DNA from: Stromatinia cepivora
Lineage: Eukaryota > Ascomycota > Leotiomycetes > Helotiales > Sclerotiniaceae
DNA: 64,000 bases
NCBI GenBank assembly: GCA_014898415.1
Contig: RCTD01000002.1
Coordinates: 186,001 to 250,000, forward strand
Reading direction: 5' to 3'
Shown here: piece by piece, positions 18,175 to 31,437 of the stretch
Position numbering within the stretch: the stretch's first letter is position 1
Layout of the letters: every line of letters begins with the position of its first letter
Translations under genes and position numbers: made by a program
Notes under the pieces: generated by a model
Told to the model about the DNA's origin: nothing
Databases searched by the model: none
Seen by the model: only the letters and a program-made list of their open reading frames with translations

Positions 18175-21100
18175 CATGAAAATGAAAAGAATATTCCACA
18201 AATAATTAGTTGCGCACGAAAAGTAATAAATGAATGCGGTAAACAGGAGCTGGATACAAAAGAACTTGTGGAATCGTACTACAAATAGGGGTAGGAGTCA
18301 AGCGAGATATTCTATAGGATGTACTGTGGCTCTGTATAATCTATATTCATATTTCTTGAGACATAGCTTTTCTATATACAATTGAGTATATATTGAAACA
18401 TCAACTCAATGGGCTTGATCATAATAAAGGGAAAGGAAAAAAAGAAAATAAGGCGATGAGGAGAGAAAATGAGAAAGTGCTGACCAAGGCACTTAAAAGT
18501 CAGGCGAGGAGAGGAGCCCTTCTACGAAAGGATTTCCTCAAAATACCGTAATTAGTATCATTTAGCCATTTGGCCTATGCTTGCGCACCTTCTTGTACCC
18601 ACCCAATATGTGATCAATTATGGCTTGAATCCCATATTTCTTGAAATTATCAAATGCTTTGCTTATGCCCTTAGCCTTGAGGCAGAGGAACGGTGGATTT
18701 GTGTTTTAGGTTTGTTACAACTGCAAGCTTTTATATAATTTATATAATTGAACCTTCTATAGTAGTCCGCGAAATCTCTATAGCCAGATCTTGCGGTGTA
18801 TAGCTTGCCAAAAGCTTTTCGAGGTAAGAGGAGTTCGGGGGGGTGATTCGACGATTCTTATCTGTAAGTTAGAGTAGGAGTCAAGAATAATTTTCGTCTA
18901 GAAGAATTGGTGTTGATTCATTGAGAATTAAGAGAAATTTATCGGAAAAGCGGGTATAACCTTCGTTGTCTTTTTTGCCAGTTGATCTGCTCTTAGGATT
19001 TTGGTGTGCCTTGGGCATCATTATACTTCAACCCTATGGTCTTTGACCCATGGTTTGCATTATCTACGCCTACGTCCTAGACTGTTTTGTAATAATCCTT
19101 GAAAACATGTTCGCGAGAGCCAAACTTTGATCATACAAATCGGCAAGCTACTGACACGTTGTCCAGGCAGATGATGATCTGTGATGCATATGCGTTGGAG
19201 GATGATTCAGATGCAGATTTTAGCCTATAGTGAGCCTCTTGGTTATCACCTAGAGGGAGGGAGTCACTTACCGTTTTGAGAAAACGACTATGTCGGCAAT
19301 CGATACAGTGCCTAGTTTAGCACTGAAGCTTATTGCAGCTCTTTCCTTATCCACATCTAGGATATCCTACTTTCGCTAGAGCATCATTCCATGAGAGTCG
19401 GGTTCGGAATGCCATATCCTACACTAGACCCTTAAAATATCCTACCAACCATAGAGCAATTCCGTGCATACCTATAGCTTCGAAGGTTCCGGCCCCCACC
19501 CCTTCCCCTCATATCCCTTTTGCAGTTTTCTCCATAGGCCTACCCGGTATATTCATATTCCAAGACCATCTCCTATAACCAGCTGCTTATTGTACCCTAT
19601 TATAAACCGATATACACTTCCATTTTCTTGAGCTGTATAAACAACATCCATAATTGCTGCTATTATACACTACGCCTTATAATAATTTCGCATCACCTTG
19701 CTACATCTCTACTCACAACAAGATCGATCATTTCTGGCAGGAGTTGCCACTTTTACGACCTTGACAAACAGTATTGAAATAATGTCTCCCCCCACTAACC
19801 AAAACGATTGCTTCCTTTTGCCTATACCTCCGATCCCCAGCTTCTCTGATGGTATCGGCAATGCCCCCGGTTGCGTAAAAGAATCTGCCAGCCTCCTGCC
19901 TGTATAATCGTCTTTCCGGCGTATAGGCAAGGGTAGGGCAGGTATTATCGAAAGCATCGTAATCTCATAATAATCATCCTCAAGCTTGTCTACATAATTT
20001 CTTTTAGAACGTAGCTATCCAAATCATTACTCTTTGTATACACAAATACTGTTCGACAAGATCTTAAGCCCCTACCATCCTTTCATACCCTTACATTGTT
20101 TTGTAAATCTCTATTCCCTTTTTTTGTCAAATGCTTTGTTTCCTTTAATATCGAGTCGTCCGGTAAAAAAATGAAAGCCATATCATCGGCAGATTGTTTG
20201 GCTTATATTGTGGTTCTGTAAGAACTTCTTAATCCTTTGTGAAAAATCTGTATGTTGTTTCAGAGGTGTCCTGTCCGTACGATGTAGTAATATTGCCGCT
20301 TAGGCGATCGACGTGTAGAATCGAAGGCGAATCTGGTCGCAACTCAGTGGTTTTCATATCCATTTTGATGGCATAGCGTTAGCTCAATTGATGGGAAAAA
20401 AAAATATTGGCCTCGTGAAAAATCTTCAATTACAACTACTCCACTATCACAACTCCATCAATTGCGCTATATTCTCATCGGCTCTCTGATATATTCCAAT
20501 CAAAGGTTCATAGCCAGCGCCGATGGATAGGCTGAGATTTCGACTTTGCTGGCCTAATCATGAAGGTTATAATTGCCTGATAAAGATAAAATCAAATAAT
20601 TTGGATGTAATGCGAATCTCTGCCTGCAAGTGCTGGTGAGAGATCCGCGACAATCCCAGTTGTCCACTCAGATACGCAACAAGTAGAGTTGCAGGAGATA
20701 GTACGTTCATAGGAAAGGCCTGTGAAATAGAACTAATCCATCAACGGGACCCAGCGACCGTACTGTAGGAGGGTGTGTCGATTATACAAGAGCGGCAGGA
20801 ATTAAGATGAACGCAGCCCCCAGAGCTCCCGAGTTGCAGAAATCCAATAGGGTGTCAATGAGGTGTCTCGGAATTTCGAATGAGGAAAAGAAAAATCGTC
20901 CTTGTTTGACTGTGCTGATTGAAACGAGAACCTTCATATCGAGAGCCCCAAATTAACGTATGATACGTGGGAAAATAACTCCAAAACTTTCATGCGCTCA
21001 AGTGTCAGGATATCAGATGTTCAGAGTGGCTCTATATACTGCATAGCTTTATGCTAGGTTTTGGGGGCCGAAGACTTGACATTTACCCAGCCCTTGCATT

Positions 21101-21365
21101 TTCTCTCGTTTTTATGCGACAATCTTCCCCGATACTGTCAATAAGCATCGTCCACGATAAGAGTTTCATCATGTACGAATTAAAGATTGCACGACTTGTT
21201 CAATAGTCCTGATTGTCGATGTAAAGTGGTGTGAGTGGATGATAGGTTTCTACACGTGTGTAAGGCTAACAAATACATGCTATATTTTACCCGGGCATGA
21301 ACTGGCACATTCAACTGTTAGTATCCAATGCTGTGTTGAGAGCTTCCGATCTATAATTGACGAAC
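18175..21365. other. 3.2-kb gene-poor stretch
   Basis: No firm gene. On the minus strand a 45-codon frame at 18699-18562 reads like real protein (FLCLKAKGISKAFDNFKK, IIDHILGGYKKVRKHRPNG) and ends at a stop; it may be the last exon of a lost or mobile gene. Frames at 19333-19578 (+) and 19709-19957 (-, ATG start) are open but featureless. A run of nine A bases lies near 20395. No tRNA or other RNA gene is visible. Confidence 0.4.
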
Positions 21366-24300
21366 ATGTTTGACAGTTCTTCGCCGCTACGAGAAAAAGC
21401 TCTGAAAATTCTCAAAAAAACCGTGCTCCTGTCAAATTTGTTGAAGATGGCAGAAGCCACCAAGCCAGCTGTCGCTGAGAAGCACGGACTGACATCTCCG
21501 AAAGAAATCTATCTTATTGAAGAATCATTACTGGCTTTATGGCAGCAAGCAAGCAAGAAGTTTGAAACATCAATTCGCCAGAAAAAAGATGCAGACTGCT
21601 TGTCCAAGCCGGACATCGAATCCTGGGTCTTGGAATTCAAAGACCGTCGACATCCAAACAACAAATTCAGAGACTTCTACAAGGCTATTAGCCAGCATAT
21701 TCACATCATACAATCTGCAATGACCTTCATCAAATTCGGCAGCAGCACAGCCTCCTCCGTCAGTACCTAAGTAACTTATCCGTGGTGTTGATTGACTATC
21801 ACTAATTCCCAAAAATTACAGTTTTGCCCCGCGGCTTCACCCGCATCTCTTGTGGTGAACGCATTTGCTTTTCTGGTTGATTCGCTAGTGAAAGTTTCCC
21901 AAGACTTCAACAAAATTGAGCTCTTCTTCGGAAAGAAGCAAAGACCTTCGGCCATCTACAAAACTTAAACGGACGACTAGACCTGACAGAAACGCAGCCA
22001 CTGCAGAAACACATCGTTGAAATTTTTGTCTGCTCATTAGATATCTGCAGAATTGGGCTTCTAGAAACAAAACAAAGATTCAGTAAGCATGTACAATATG
22101 ATTATAACAAATGGACGTGTACATCTAACGCTAGAATTTAAAGAAATGGTTGCAGAAGATGGGAGGCGATGATGAGCTAGATAACGCTTTCAACAGAATG
22201 CAGGAAGCCGATAAAGAATTTAGCAATGCCATTCATGTGGCAGCGGTGGCGTTAGGCACGTCGGCGGTCAAAGGCATCGCTGACATTAAAGCAGACATTG
22301 GGGGAGGCAAATTTCAGGAAATACTGAATTGGCTTTCGCCCAATGACTTTTTTAATATCTATCAGGATCCACTCAAGCAAGTGAAATATAATTCTAATGC
22401 TGGTCAATGGCTTTTAAATTCGGAAAAATTTAGGAAGTGGAGGGATGAGGACTGCAACAAGTTGTGGTATACGGGGCCGCGTGAGTTATACTTCTCCGCC
22501 AATTGTTATCTCTACTCTATTACTTACTACATGTTGAATCCAGCGGGAGCCGAGAAAAGCGTTATAGCGTGAATACTTCTAATCATTTCGAAGTCTAGTA
22601 CCAACCATGCTAACCATTTGACAGGTCGCTCATCATCCAGGACCTTCTGAAGTTGCCTTCTCAGACCAATGAACTGTCGAAAAAGCCCGTTATTGGCTAC
22701 GTATTTCTTTCCTACAAGAGGAAGCCGGATGTAGAAATCCTTTTAGGAAGCGTTGTGCGACAGGTACAATCCACCTGCGATGTTCACGAAGGGATCAAGA
22801 GAAAATTCGATGAGTGCTACGATAAAGAACACAAGCTTGGGCAAGAAGAGCTTCGGGGATTCTTATCCCAACTCATACAGGGGAGACGCTTGTATATTGT
22901 CGTGGATGCATTGGATGAGTGCCCTTGGAAGCTTCGCAAACCACTTTTGGACTGATTCAGCAGCATTAATTCGGGCAATGCTGTCGTTAAGATTCTAGTT
23001 ACTTCACGATTCATGGAAAACTTGATCCATTACCAAAAGGATTTCACGACGAGTGAAATCATAGCCAATGACAAAGACATCGATGATTACATAGAAAACG
23101 TCATTGAGGAACACCCCAAAATCTTGAGAGAATTCACCGAGAAGATACATAGGATTGTCCGGAAGACATCGAGTGGCATGTGAGCTACGCGCCCCATATT
23201 GCGACATCATTGCTCTGTTAAGTTCTGCTAACGCTTACAATTTGACCAGGTTTATAATCGTTCTTCTACACATGGATGCTCTTGTTGATGTGCAAGTCAA
23301 GGCTCACCTCTCAAATACCCTCTACAATCTACCAAAAACTCTAGATGCCACGTATGATAGCACATTTCAACGCATCAAAGGAAAGCAAGGCGATTCGAGA
23401 GATATAGCCGAGAAGGTCATCGCATGGGTTTCATATGCCATCGAACCACTATCGGCCCAAGAACTGCGTCACGCCCTGGCAGCCAATATGGTGATCAATG
23501 ATGACACGTCATTCGACCAGACCGATACGATGATCAATAAAGATGGGTTGTTCAAAGAGGATTACATGATCGAGCTGGGTGATATTATCGCATACTGTTG
23601 TGGTCTTATCGTCGTTGATCTCGACAACGACGTCAGATTTGTCCATAGGTCGGTCCAAGAGTTTTTCGCAAAAACGAAGATACTGAAATTTCCCGATTTT
23701 GAATATCAAATGGCGCTTGCTTGTGCCAAATATTTGACTCTTTGTGCTACCAGTCACCCAAACAATCTTCAAATGCAAGACAGATTCAAAGATCGAGGTA
23801 ACAAGAGAAAGAAAATGAAACGATTCATCACCGCAAAGCTAGAAGACTTTCCCTTCGCTGCCTACGCTAGCAAGCATCTTCACCTCCATATTCATTGAGT
23901 TGGAGCCTTATCGGAAGCATCAAGTCCTCCAGTAGCTAAACTCAACGCACTGATTCAGCAGCTTTTAAGGAAAACGCCAAGCCGGCAGTTTTACTCTTAC
24001 CTTCTACATTGGTTCGAGATCTATTATAGCAAATCTTACATTTTGGATGACCGAAATGAATTTACAACCTCAGATCTAACAACCACTTTGGATACCCTGC
24101 ATGTGGCTACTTTTCTCGGGAGTGTACGACTGGTAGAGGAAGCAATCAAGAGCCATGATGTCAACGGTCTCGATTCCTACGGCTAATCAGCTTTAGTAGT
24201 CGCATTCAAAAACGACCTTGACGACACAGCAGAAATTCTTCTAGATCATGGGGCCACCGTAGATCTCTCAACTAGGAAGGGGCACGCCTGCTCCTGTACG

Positions 24301-25829
24301 CTGCCGAGAAGAATTATTCCAAGACCGTGGAGAAAATCGTTGGAAACGTACCCGATGATCACTCCAGTGACTTTCTTAAAATCCTCGGACTTGTTATGAT
24401 ATTAGTCTACAATATTCTCAGATTTTTAGTGAAGAATTTGACACTTCAAGTTCCTCACAGCACAGACCCAGCGGAACCAGAGGCAAAAGACGACACCAAT
24501 ATCATGAGTGACGACTCTCTGAATGATTACAGAAGGCTTCTCTCATTTGCATACCACGGACAGTACGAAGAACTCCACGACCTCTTCGCGAAGGCTAAGA
24601 TTCACCCGGAGCTTATCGAGAAGGAGGTTCCCTCTCCGTATGACTCAATTTCACACTGGGATCCTTTATACAGGGAATTAAACCTCGATACGGCATATAG
24701 GCGGGATGAGCGCAGGTGGAATGACAGCATGCAGAACGATAGTGATGACGACAAAATCGAGGATGAAAGCGATGGATATGAATTCTACAGAAAAGAAGAA
24801 AATGGGATCAGCGATAACAAAGATATGAGCATAGATGGGAATAAAGGCTCCGACATGGAAGATGTCGACCGGGTCGATAAAAACTCCAAATCCGACAGTC
24901 CCATTGTGGTAGGTAGCAACACAAGCAAGGATGCTCTCTCAAAGGTCAAGGCCTTGTTCATTAAAACAGCATGTTTCCTCGCTATAGAGCGTGGTCATTG
25001 TCAAGTGGTGAAGATTCTACTACAGAACTCCATCGATGTCAATCTAAGGAACTACCAAGGCCAATCGCTTCTGCACCGTGCGACTGCAGCGAATAACGAG
25101 GAAATGGTCAGAATTATACTTGAAAAAAAGCCAAATGTGAACCTTAAAGATAATAATGGCAGGACAGCCCTCATGGCTTATGCGGACCTAAAACGCCAAG
25201 ATGGTAAGATCAATACCTCGCGCCAACAGTGATATATGCAGTTCGTACTGATACTTGGGTATTCCGCAGTCCTACAGATTCTTCTAGAACATGGTGCTAG
25301 TATGAACTTATTGTATGACGATGGAGAGCATGAGATGTACGAGGCAGCATTTTTCGGAGCAACCGAAGTGGTGCGGTTCTACCGGAAAAACAAAATCAAT
25401 CCGTCTATCGCGGACTTTTATGGGCGGACACCACTTCATATGGCAGCAGGCAAAGGACACTTGGAAGTTGTACAAGTTTTACTGAAAGCTGGAGCAAACC
25501 CCTCTGCCATTACAGCTGGCGGCTGGATTCCTCTTGACCTCCCAGCTATATCCGAAAAAATGCACAACAACAGTACGGGCAAGGGAAGTAGGCACTATAG
25601 CTACCTTGAACGCCACCAGAAAAAATTCAGCCCAGAAGATCTACTAAAGCGGAGGGGTTTCATTCAAAATGAATTAATAAGTCACGATGCTAAAACGTCT
25701 GATCAGTTGCTCGTTGAAATAGAGGAGGAACAGTTCAACCACGGGCCAGGCGGTATATATACACATCCATTTCGTCGACAACTTTTCGGTCTTCATCAAA
25801 TAAGTCTCGACGGATCCTCCGGCCCCTAG
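21366..25829 (+). pseudogene. NACHT-ankyrin NLR (STAND) pseudogene
   Basis: The order is a fungal NLR N-terminal helical region (21366-22440), a NACHT NTPase (about 22460-23250), a helical linker and about seven ankyrin repeats (24085-25560). Introns with good borders include 21759-21821, 22481-22543, 22569-22624 (GCTAAC branch), 23180-23249 and 25204-25269. Walker A reads GPPGAEKS across the 22481 intron: the invariant Gly before Lys is Glu (GAG at 22552). Walker B IVVDALDEC is intact. Breaks: a frameshift with TAA at 21966; probably a phase mismatch near 22083-22144; TGA at 22953; TGA at 23896; TAA at 24184; and a frameshift near 24288. Several fit G-to-A or C-to-T change (TGG to TGA, CAA to TAA). 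Intact relatives act in heterokaryon incompatibility and innate immunity; this copy should be dead. The frame ends where the AT-rich block begins. Confidence 0.85.
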
Positions 25830-26095
25830 TCGAGATTGAAATAAAAATTTCAGTATTCCGCTTGATTTTGTATAGTATTTTTATATTCAAATATTGATTC
25901 AAACAACTCTATAATTTTTATTTGGAATTTTATCAAATTCAATATTTAAATATCTAGTTATAATTTTAAAATATAATATAATCGAATTTTATAAAATTTA
26001 AAATAATATTTATAGGAGATTATATATTACGATATAAATAAATAGATTATTTAAATACTGATATTTAAATTAATAATAAAATATAATAATTATAA
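25830..26095. repeat. AT-rich edge of the transposon block
   Basis: The composition switches from normal to very AT-rich about 20 bases after the NLR frame ends. No LTR or coding relic is recognisable in this 265-bp piece, which probably is older RIP-degraded repeat sequence into which the Copia element at 26096 inserted. Confidence 0.5.
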
Positions 26096-26404
26096 TGTCA
26101 TGGAAAGCCTTATGATCCCCTATCTCTTATGAAGGATCAAAGCGTATGCTTTTCAATCGGAATAAAGGATCTACTAATCCTTATCAATCTACCAATTGAT
26201 AAGGTGATCTTGATATTCTAATAAACAAAGATCTAATCTAATTAAGGTATATATTAACTAGATAATCATTTATTTGTTTTATATATATAATTCTTGATTT
26301 ATATAATCAAGGGTAAATCATTCAATTCTTTTACTTTATTAATCATATATATCATTTATTCCTCGATCCCTGAAAGTACTCTATAATCATATTATTCTGT
26401 AATA
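26096..26404 (+). repeat. left LTR of outer Copia element (309 bp)
   Basis: Direct partner of 46602-46910. Landmarks shared by both copies: ATGATCCCCTATC near the start, ATAATCATTTATTTGTTTTATA in the middle and CGATCCCTGAAA near the end. Confidence 0.85.
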
Positions 26405-27950
26405 ATTATAAATCTAATAACCCTTAAATCTATGCAATTTTTTATCCAATGATTATTAAGTACTCAAAGAATCATTTTTAAAATATCATTTCTATTTTAT
26501 CTATAATTCAATATTCATATCAATTCAATTATCTTCATTCAATATAATAAAAGATCAAAACAATCTTTTTTTTATAATTTATATTTAATGGCTGGAATAA
26601 TATCTATATTTGAAAAATAAGTATCAAATTCAAAGGATCTGGGATTCAATCAATTTAGAAAATGATTCGTTTGTTTCTATATCAACGATATCTATTTCAA
26701 GTTCCAATCTAACGAATAAATCTATTTATATTCAGATCGATTGATTTTCAATTAAATTATTTGTTTTATCTTCCATTATCGATTTCTAAGCCAAATATAA
26801 TCAAAAGAAACAAACTCAATATTAAAAGGAATTCTCAGAATATTTTGTAATAATTTAATCTAGGAAAGATATTAATAGAGATACAAAAATAAAAGATTCT
26901 AACAATAATATATCGGGATTCATTTTTAATAAATCTATTATTTTATTTTCAATTATCTTCTAAGAAATCTCCTCCAAATTTACTTCTTTCTAATTAGAAT
27001 ATCGATATCGATAACAAGAATATATACAGAATTACAAAACTTTCTGTAACATTTATAAATGAATCGAATCATCAATTGATTAAATATATTTTATAAAATT
27101 ATTCATTTTTAATCAAGATATTATAGCTTTTTCATTCAAGATAATCATTAATGTATTCAAAAAGAAACTTGTATCTATAATAATTACTACCAAGTTTACA
27201 ATATTACAAGAATATCGATCTGTTTTAGTGCAAGCTTTGTTCGACAGAATCGATTCTATCAAATAGTATAGGGATTAGATTATAATCTATATTAAAACTT
27301 TCGTATACAAAATTATTGAAATATAAGATGAAATCATTATCAATACTTTTCTATAAATTGTTAATACCAGGATACTTTTAATCTAAGCAAATATTATAAT
27401 TATATAAAACGAAATGAATAATCAATTCGAATTATTCAATCTCTCATTCAAACAATTCGGAAACATTTTTGGAGGATTAATCTTCTAAGATTCTATTTTT
27501 TCAAAAACTAAAAAAGGAATATATTCTACATTTACCTTTTTTCAAAATAATAAAAAGTTTAAAAAGAATAAAAAGAATATCAATTTTAAAAGTAATTAGG
27601 AGATCAAAAAGATCTGGGAATGTCCTTACAAAACCGAATCTAAATAAAACAATGGAATTGGTTATAATTATATTATTTATAATTACAAAGCCATAGAATT
27701 AATATTTATCGAAAAAACTAATCCACTATTCAAAAAAATATTCAATAAAAATGAACTACAAGCAATTAAAGATCGAGCAAAATCATATTCATAGAAATAA
27801 TTTCATTCTAATTAGATTAAAAAGAAATGGATGAAAAGTTCTATTGATCCTTCAAGATCTTCAATCAATATTACTATCTTGAATATTTGATATAATCAAT
27901 CAGGGGTATATTTTACAATAATAAAAGTATATTATTTATTCAATAATATC

Positions 27951-28196
27951 TTGTTCGATAATTATAATGTTATATATATTATGAATAATATATCTTTGTT
28001 GGATAATTATCGATATCGATTATTCGATCCCAATGATTTTATAGAAGTAAATACTTTTAGTTTTCAAATCCTAAAATACAGGGTTTATATTATCAAAGGG
28101 ATTATTAAAAAAGAAGGTTACTTTAATAATGATTTAGTATTGAACGATGTAATATTCATCTTTGATTTTTATATCAATATCATCTCGAAAACTTAA
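27951..28196 (+). pseudogene. Copia protease relic of the outer element
   Basis: The frame aligns with a Copia aspartic protease: a decayed active-site region VIYIMNNISLL stands where D-S/T-G-A is expected. It is followed by the flap-like ILKYRVYIIKG and the C-terminal FIFDFYINIIS block. The catalytic motif is no longer readable, as expected after RIP. No ATG-based gene is implied. Confidence 0.55.
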
Positions 28197-28568
28197 TTGA
28201 AGAAAGCCGGCTTATAATTCTCAAAATATGATTATACTTTTCATAAAGAAGATCATATAAATAGTATAATAATTGTTTAATATATTTGTACTGAAAATTT
28301 TGTATTTTTAGAATACAAATCATTTTCTATTTATTCGAGTATTTTTTTATTTATTTTTATAAACAATCCTTTTATAATATATTCAACAATAAACAGAAAA
28401 ATAAACAAAGTATTTTATTATTCTTACGATTCATTTTTTTTAAAAGAAGATACAAATAAAATATAGTATAAATGCTCTGGGTATTTAGAAAAGAAAATTT
28501 TTGAATATTTAGTATTTGTAATGCAAAATATCAAAATAAAAGGTATCATTTGTTTTAATTGTATTGAT

Positions 28569-28718
28569 TGTCACGAGATACACGTGATCGCGTCCGATCG
28601 GGCTAGTACAGTACTAAGCTCCGAGCCGATCATATATATAACTTTATAGTATACTCTTTTTAACTTTATAACTTTTAATTCTAAAGTTGATCTTTAAACG
28701 CTCATTAAATTCGTCATA
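28569..28718 (+). repeat. left LTR of gag-only element copy a
   Basis: 150 bp, ending TTCGTCATA. It contains the ATCGCGTCCGATCGGGCTAG core found in all four LTR copies of this family. It differs from its partner at 30095-30244 by transitions. Confidence 0.85.
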
Positions 28719-28884
28719 TTATTAAAAGTTCTTCCAGATAAGAAATAGAATAATATCTATATATATTTATATATACTCTGTTTATTTTTGTTTAAACATA
28801 TCACTCATACTCTTTCACTTGCATATAAATCTTTTTGATATTATTCAAAAATATTGTCTTTTTTCTTACCTTTAATTTCTAAGC

Positions 28885-29668
28885 TATGAATTACGATTCG
28901 ATAAATCTTGCAATTACAGAATTTCGTGGCGAAATGATTTGTTAACGGGATGAAATCTCGTTTTTACGTTTTTTGATTTTCGAATGCATTCCTATTATTC
29001 ATACTTCTTTTCATCCGAAACCCTCTCTTTCTGATCCTGAAAAATTCAATAGTAGCTTTCAAAAGTTCGATATCTAATTTTTTTCGATTCGAATGAAACT
29101 ACAAATAGATGATACTACAATCAGTAATTCTATAGTTCAATTTTATTATGTTTATTTCAATCTCGAATCTTATGTATAAATTATAATACTACTTTAGCTT
29201 TCTTCTTTTAATCAAAACATTCTTTTAGATTATATAACGATTCTAAATCAATTTATATATATTTACAATAATCCAAATAAAGTTCAAGAAACCGAAAATA
29301 AATTATTCACTTTCAAACAAAGAACCGATTTTCTATATATTTATATTACAAAATTCAAAAGAACTCTTTATAAAGCCAAAAATCAGAATTGATCCGATTC
29401 GAATAAAATCTCAACCTTTTATAATAGATTCAATATTACTTTTAAAAATCATTTTTTTCAATAACTTTTTCTTTTTCACTTCTATTCTGATTTTGTTCAG
29501 ATTATACAACAATTAGTTGTTCGTACAACGAATAGATTCCCTGTATTATCTCACTTTAGTGAATCTAAAGCCCCATATATATTACAGAATCCATCCCATT
29601 CTCGGAACTACAATCCAATAAACATTAACAATCTTAATATTATTAATACCCTTAACCCTTTTGATATT
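28885..29668 (+). pseudogene. gag relic inside gag-only element copy a
   Basis: From an ATG at 28885 the translation, read through several stops, has the layout of a Gypsy-type gag. A KPSLSDPEKFN block comes early. Later come a helical region with NKVQETENKLFTFKQ and TDFLYIYITKFK, and a polar tail. The stops are TAA/TAG/TGA at sites consistent with C-to-T change. No protease, RT or integrase follows. Gag would coat the RNA particle; enzymes would have to come from another element. Confidence 0.5.
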
Positions 29669-30094
29669 TAATCAGACAAACCTGATTATACTTTGATTCT
29701 ACTCTGTATACGAACACCCGAGTTTTCCCCTTCTGAAAGAATTCTTTTGTACAAACAAAATAAATATATACAATATAAAAATAACTCTTATTAAATACAA
29801 GCCTATCCACTAGATCTATATCAAGGAGTTCGAAATCGACAAGAGTTTGTTCTGGTTATTATATTGATTATTGAGCCCAAAAACGACGATGATGAGGACC
29901 TAGGAGAGATGATCAATGGTCGATATTTTGAAGATCGTTTGAAGGAAGCATATGGTATAGTGGATATATATTCGTTGGCTGTGATGCAATCTACACATTA
30001 GGAATTTTTATTAAAAAAAGATTAATGATTATTTTGTACTTAAGTTATTCGTTTAAAATGAATTCGAGGCGAACTTTTCAGAAAGGGGGGGTAG

Positions 30095-30244
30095 TATCAC
30101 AAGATACACATGATCACGTCCGATCGGGCTAGTACAATACTAAACTCCAAATCGATCATATATATAGCTTCGTAGCACACTCTCTTTAGCTCTATAGCTT
30201 TTAATTCTAAGATTGATCTCTAAACGCTCGTTGGATTCGTCACA
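30095..30244 (+). repeat. right LTR of gag-only element copy a
   Basis: 150 bp, starting TATCACAAG after the GAAAGGGGGGGTAG tract and ending GTCACA. Confidence 0.85.
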
Positions 30245-31029
30245 TTGATTATATTTGTATTTATATAAAGCAAATCATTTCTTGTATTTCAAATGATTAT
30301 TAATCACCTCAGTCTTTCTACAAAATCCAATAGGATCTTTTTGATTTCGATAAAGGGTATAATAATGTATTATAGTTTTTATTAATCAAAGAAATATATT
30401 ATAATAAGATCTTTTTATATTCAATCTATTATAAAATATATAATAAAGTATTTGTAATTATTTAAAGCTTTGTAATCTGAATTTACTATAAGTATGATCT
30501 AGTGATTATAATGATCAAATAGAATAATAATATATTTATTATTGGAATTATAAAAGTAACATTATTTGAGAAATAGATCAAATAAGAAGATATCGAATTC
30601 GAACTATTTCTATTTTATATATATAAATTCAATAAAGGATCAAAATATATAAAATAAGAAATAATTACAAAACAGATAAAAATATGAATTATAATAAATT
30701 TACCAGACAAATTGTAGATGAAAATAATATAAATTGTTATTTATCTATATAATATAAATCCTTTGAAAACCAAATCCTTCAAATCGCTTAATAAAATACT
30801 CGATATATAATTCTGTAATTATTTTTATAAAGATAATCCCTTATTCGCAAAGAAAATATTTAATGATCTTTATTCCAATTGAAATGAAATCTACAGGTAT
30901 GGATATTGAATTTATCTTTTGGATAAAAACAAAGAAATTGGAATTAATAGGAAATGGTATAAAATCAATCCTCGAGTATATATTAGGTATTTAATGAGTT
31001 ATATCCCAGGTATACTGATTTATTATATA

Positions 31030-31437
31030 TAGATACTCAAATTTGATAAAGTTATTGTTATTCGAAATGTAATGTTCAATAAGGAATTCATTTATTATAT
31101 GGATTCTATTAATCGAATAATCGATATTTATATTACAGAAGAGTTTAAACAATTTGTTAAAGCTCTTAATCTATAAGATTATATCGAAATGAATGGGATA
31201 ATTATTCAAAATAAGAACAATTATAATGATTTCATTCATTTATTTATTTTTATAAATCGAAAAGCCTTTGATTCATTTATCAAATGTATTTCAGATCTAT
31301 TATCTACAAACGAGCTGATTTCGAAGGTAGATACAGATCTGGGGGGTGATAATGAGAATAAAGAAATCGATTTAGGATTATCCAATCTATTTAATTTTTT
31401 AGATAATAAGAATAAAGTATACAATGAAGATGGATAA
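31030..31437 (+). pseudogene. post-integrase region relic of the outer Copia element
   Basis: The translation shows VIVIRNVMFNKEFIYY, the segment in which Copia polyproteins read a variant of V-x-R-DVIFDE. An acidic linker follows (ISKVDTDLGGDNENKEIDL). This marks the end of the integrase and the spacer before RT. Stops interrupt the frame at several points. Confidence 0.5.

Larger units (their letters stand above)
28569..30244 (+). mobile_element. gag-only (non-autonomous) LTR element, copy a, 1,676 bp
   Basis: Two 150-bp LTRs (28569-28718 and 30095-30244) begin TGTCACGAG/TATCACAAG and end GTCATA/GTCACA. The element is flanked by the 5-bp duplication TTGAT (28564-28568 and 30245-30249). A polypurine run GAAAGGGGGGG stands just before the right LTR. 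The 1,376-bp interior holds only a gag-like relic and has no room for pol. A second copy of exactly the same length lies inverted at 44434-46109. The LTR ends and the polypurine region resemble those of the Gypsy element at 52744-59787, which suggests Gypsy ancestry and perhaps mobilisation in trans. Confidence 0.85.

Noticed and set aside
17626..18199. Minus-strand frames of 93 and 144 codons over LIP2
   Set aside because: Antisense shadows of a clearly identified gene.
25204..25269. TGA at 25230 as another disabling stop in the NLR
   Set aside because: It falls inside a good 66-nt intron (GTAAGA...CGCAG) whose removal keeps the ankyrin frame.
28569..30244. Reading the 150-bp pairs as a DNA transposon with subterminal repeats
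   Set aside because: The repeats are direct, not inverted, have TG..CA-type ends, 5-bp duplications and a polypurine tract, so they are LTRs.
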